Positions 63,867 through 64,000 of a DNA stretch of 64,000 nucleotides are shown piece by piece. The stretch lies in assembly GCF_035994185.1 (NCBI RefSeq), contig NZ_CP108538.1, positions 4,503,501-4,567,500 on the forward strand, read 5' to 3'. Both the position numbers and the translations under genes were made by a program. The notes below the pieces were generated by a model, which saw only the letters and a program-made list of their open reading frames with translations, was not told the DNA's origin and ran no database searches. Every line of letters starts with the position of its first letter. The first letter of the stretch is position 1. This DNA comes from Streptomyces sp. NBC_01217. Lineage in GTDB: Bacteria > Actinomycetota > Actinomycetes > Streptomycetales > Streptomycetaceae.

Positions 63867-64000
63867 TTGTGCACAGGCCCCACTTCGAATCGGATTCCGG
63901 GCTAACTCTAGGTGGCAGTAGTAGTAGGGCCTGTGGAAACCGTGGATAACGTCGTTTTCGCAGGTCAGGCCCCGTTTTTTGTCCACCGACCCTGTGGGTG
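63867..64000. other. part of oriC with DnaA-box-like 9-mers
   Basis: TTGTGCACA (63867-63875), CGTGGATAA (63941-63949, opposite strand) and TTGTCCACC (63979-63987) each lie within one or two bases of the Streptomyces DnaA box TTGTCCACA. Together with dnaN at the left this marks the edge of the dnaA-dnaN origin region, which continues outside the window. Confidence 0.8.

Noticed and set aside
63636..63986. Minus-strand frame across the dnaN upstream region
   Set aside because: It covers DnaA-box-like sites and the dnaN promoter, and composition is not protein-like.

Overview
The window is GC-rich actinobacterial DNA and almost certainly a Streptomyces chromosome. From about 47 kb to 64 kb it carries the conserved origin-proximal block, read on the minus strand as dnaN, gnd, recF, a DUF721/DciA gene, gyrB, gyrA, a DUF3566 gene, tRNA-Ile(GAT) and tRNA-Ala(TGC). 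The right edge enters oriC, where DnaA-box-like 9-mers appear. Between the two tRNAs lie an XRE-like regulator, a membrane-anchored Ser/Thr kinase, two exported VWA-type proteins, a DLW-39 family peptide and a small secreted protein.

Everything from base 1 to about 46.95 kb looks like one integrative and conjugative element (ICE) inserted at the 3' end of tRNA-Ala. A large tyrosine integrase starts about 105 bp from the tRNA end. I see no second copy of the tRNA 3' end, so the other att site is probably left of the window and the element exceeds 46.9 kb. Conjugation genes visible here are a 1482-residue MobF relaxase/helicase (12.1-16.6 kb) and an ArdC-like antirestriction protein. No FtsK/TraB translocase or replication initiator is seen.

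Left arm (0-9.7 kb): a chain of overlapping regulatory or hypothetical genes (HATPase, DUF6415-like, DUF6302-like, DUF5999) leads into a complete-looking FxLD-type class I lanthipeptide cluster. It holds an isoaspartyl-type methyltransferase, a 68-residue precursor, LanB, LanC and a thiopeptide-type bacteriocin protein. A perfect 38-bp palindrome separates the precursor from lanB.

The middle is built by successive insertions: two unrelated IS5-type elements (9.78-11.32 and 16.76-18.99 kb), each with a convergent extra gene beside the transposase; an IS110 element (22.2-23.8 kb) followed by a RidA/cupin pair; and a Tn554-like transposon (about 28.6-34.2 kb; two tyrosine recombinases, a DUF6262/TnpC protein and a PHP-type hydrolase) that splits a DUF3560 gene into two recognisable fragments.

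The most unusual feature lies between 21 and 43 kb. Minus-strand genes there (ArdC-like, tandem-ParB-domain, DUF2786, DUF3560 and unknowns) share repeated 5' cassettes. Six have an AT-rich TTTAAT block; in five of these a TTGACC/TTGCCC hexamer sits exactly 17 bp upstream, usually inside an inverted repeat. The cassettes also contain GC hairpins, and a strictly conserved CTCTCACCAG occurs 10-14 nt before the start codon of eight genes. Two cassettes are joined to a roughly 330-bp duplicated palindromic region (36.1-36.45 and 43.0-43.33 kb). Gene content, uniform orientation and a hairpin beside the relaxase gene fit a conjugation leading region whose genes may be expressed early, possibly from single-stranded DNA. 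That interpretation is inference; the repeats are directly visible.
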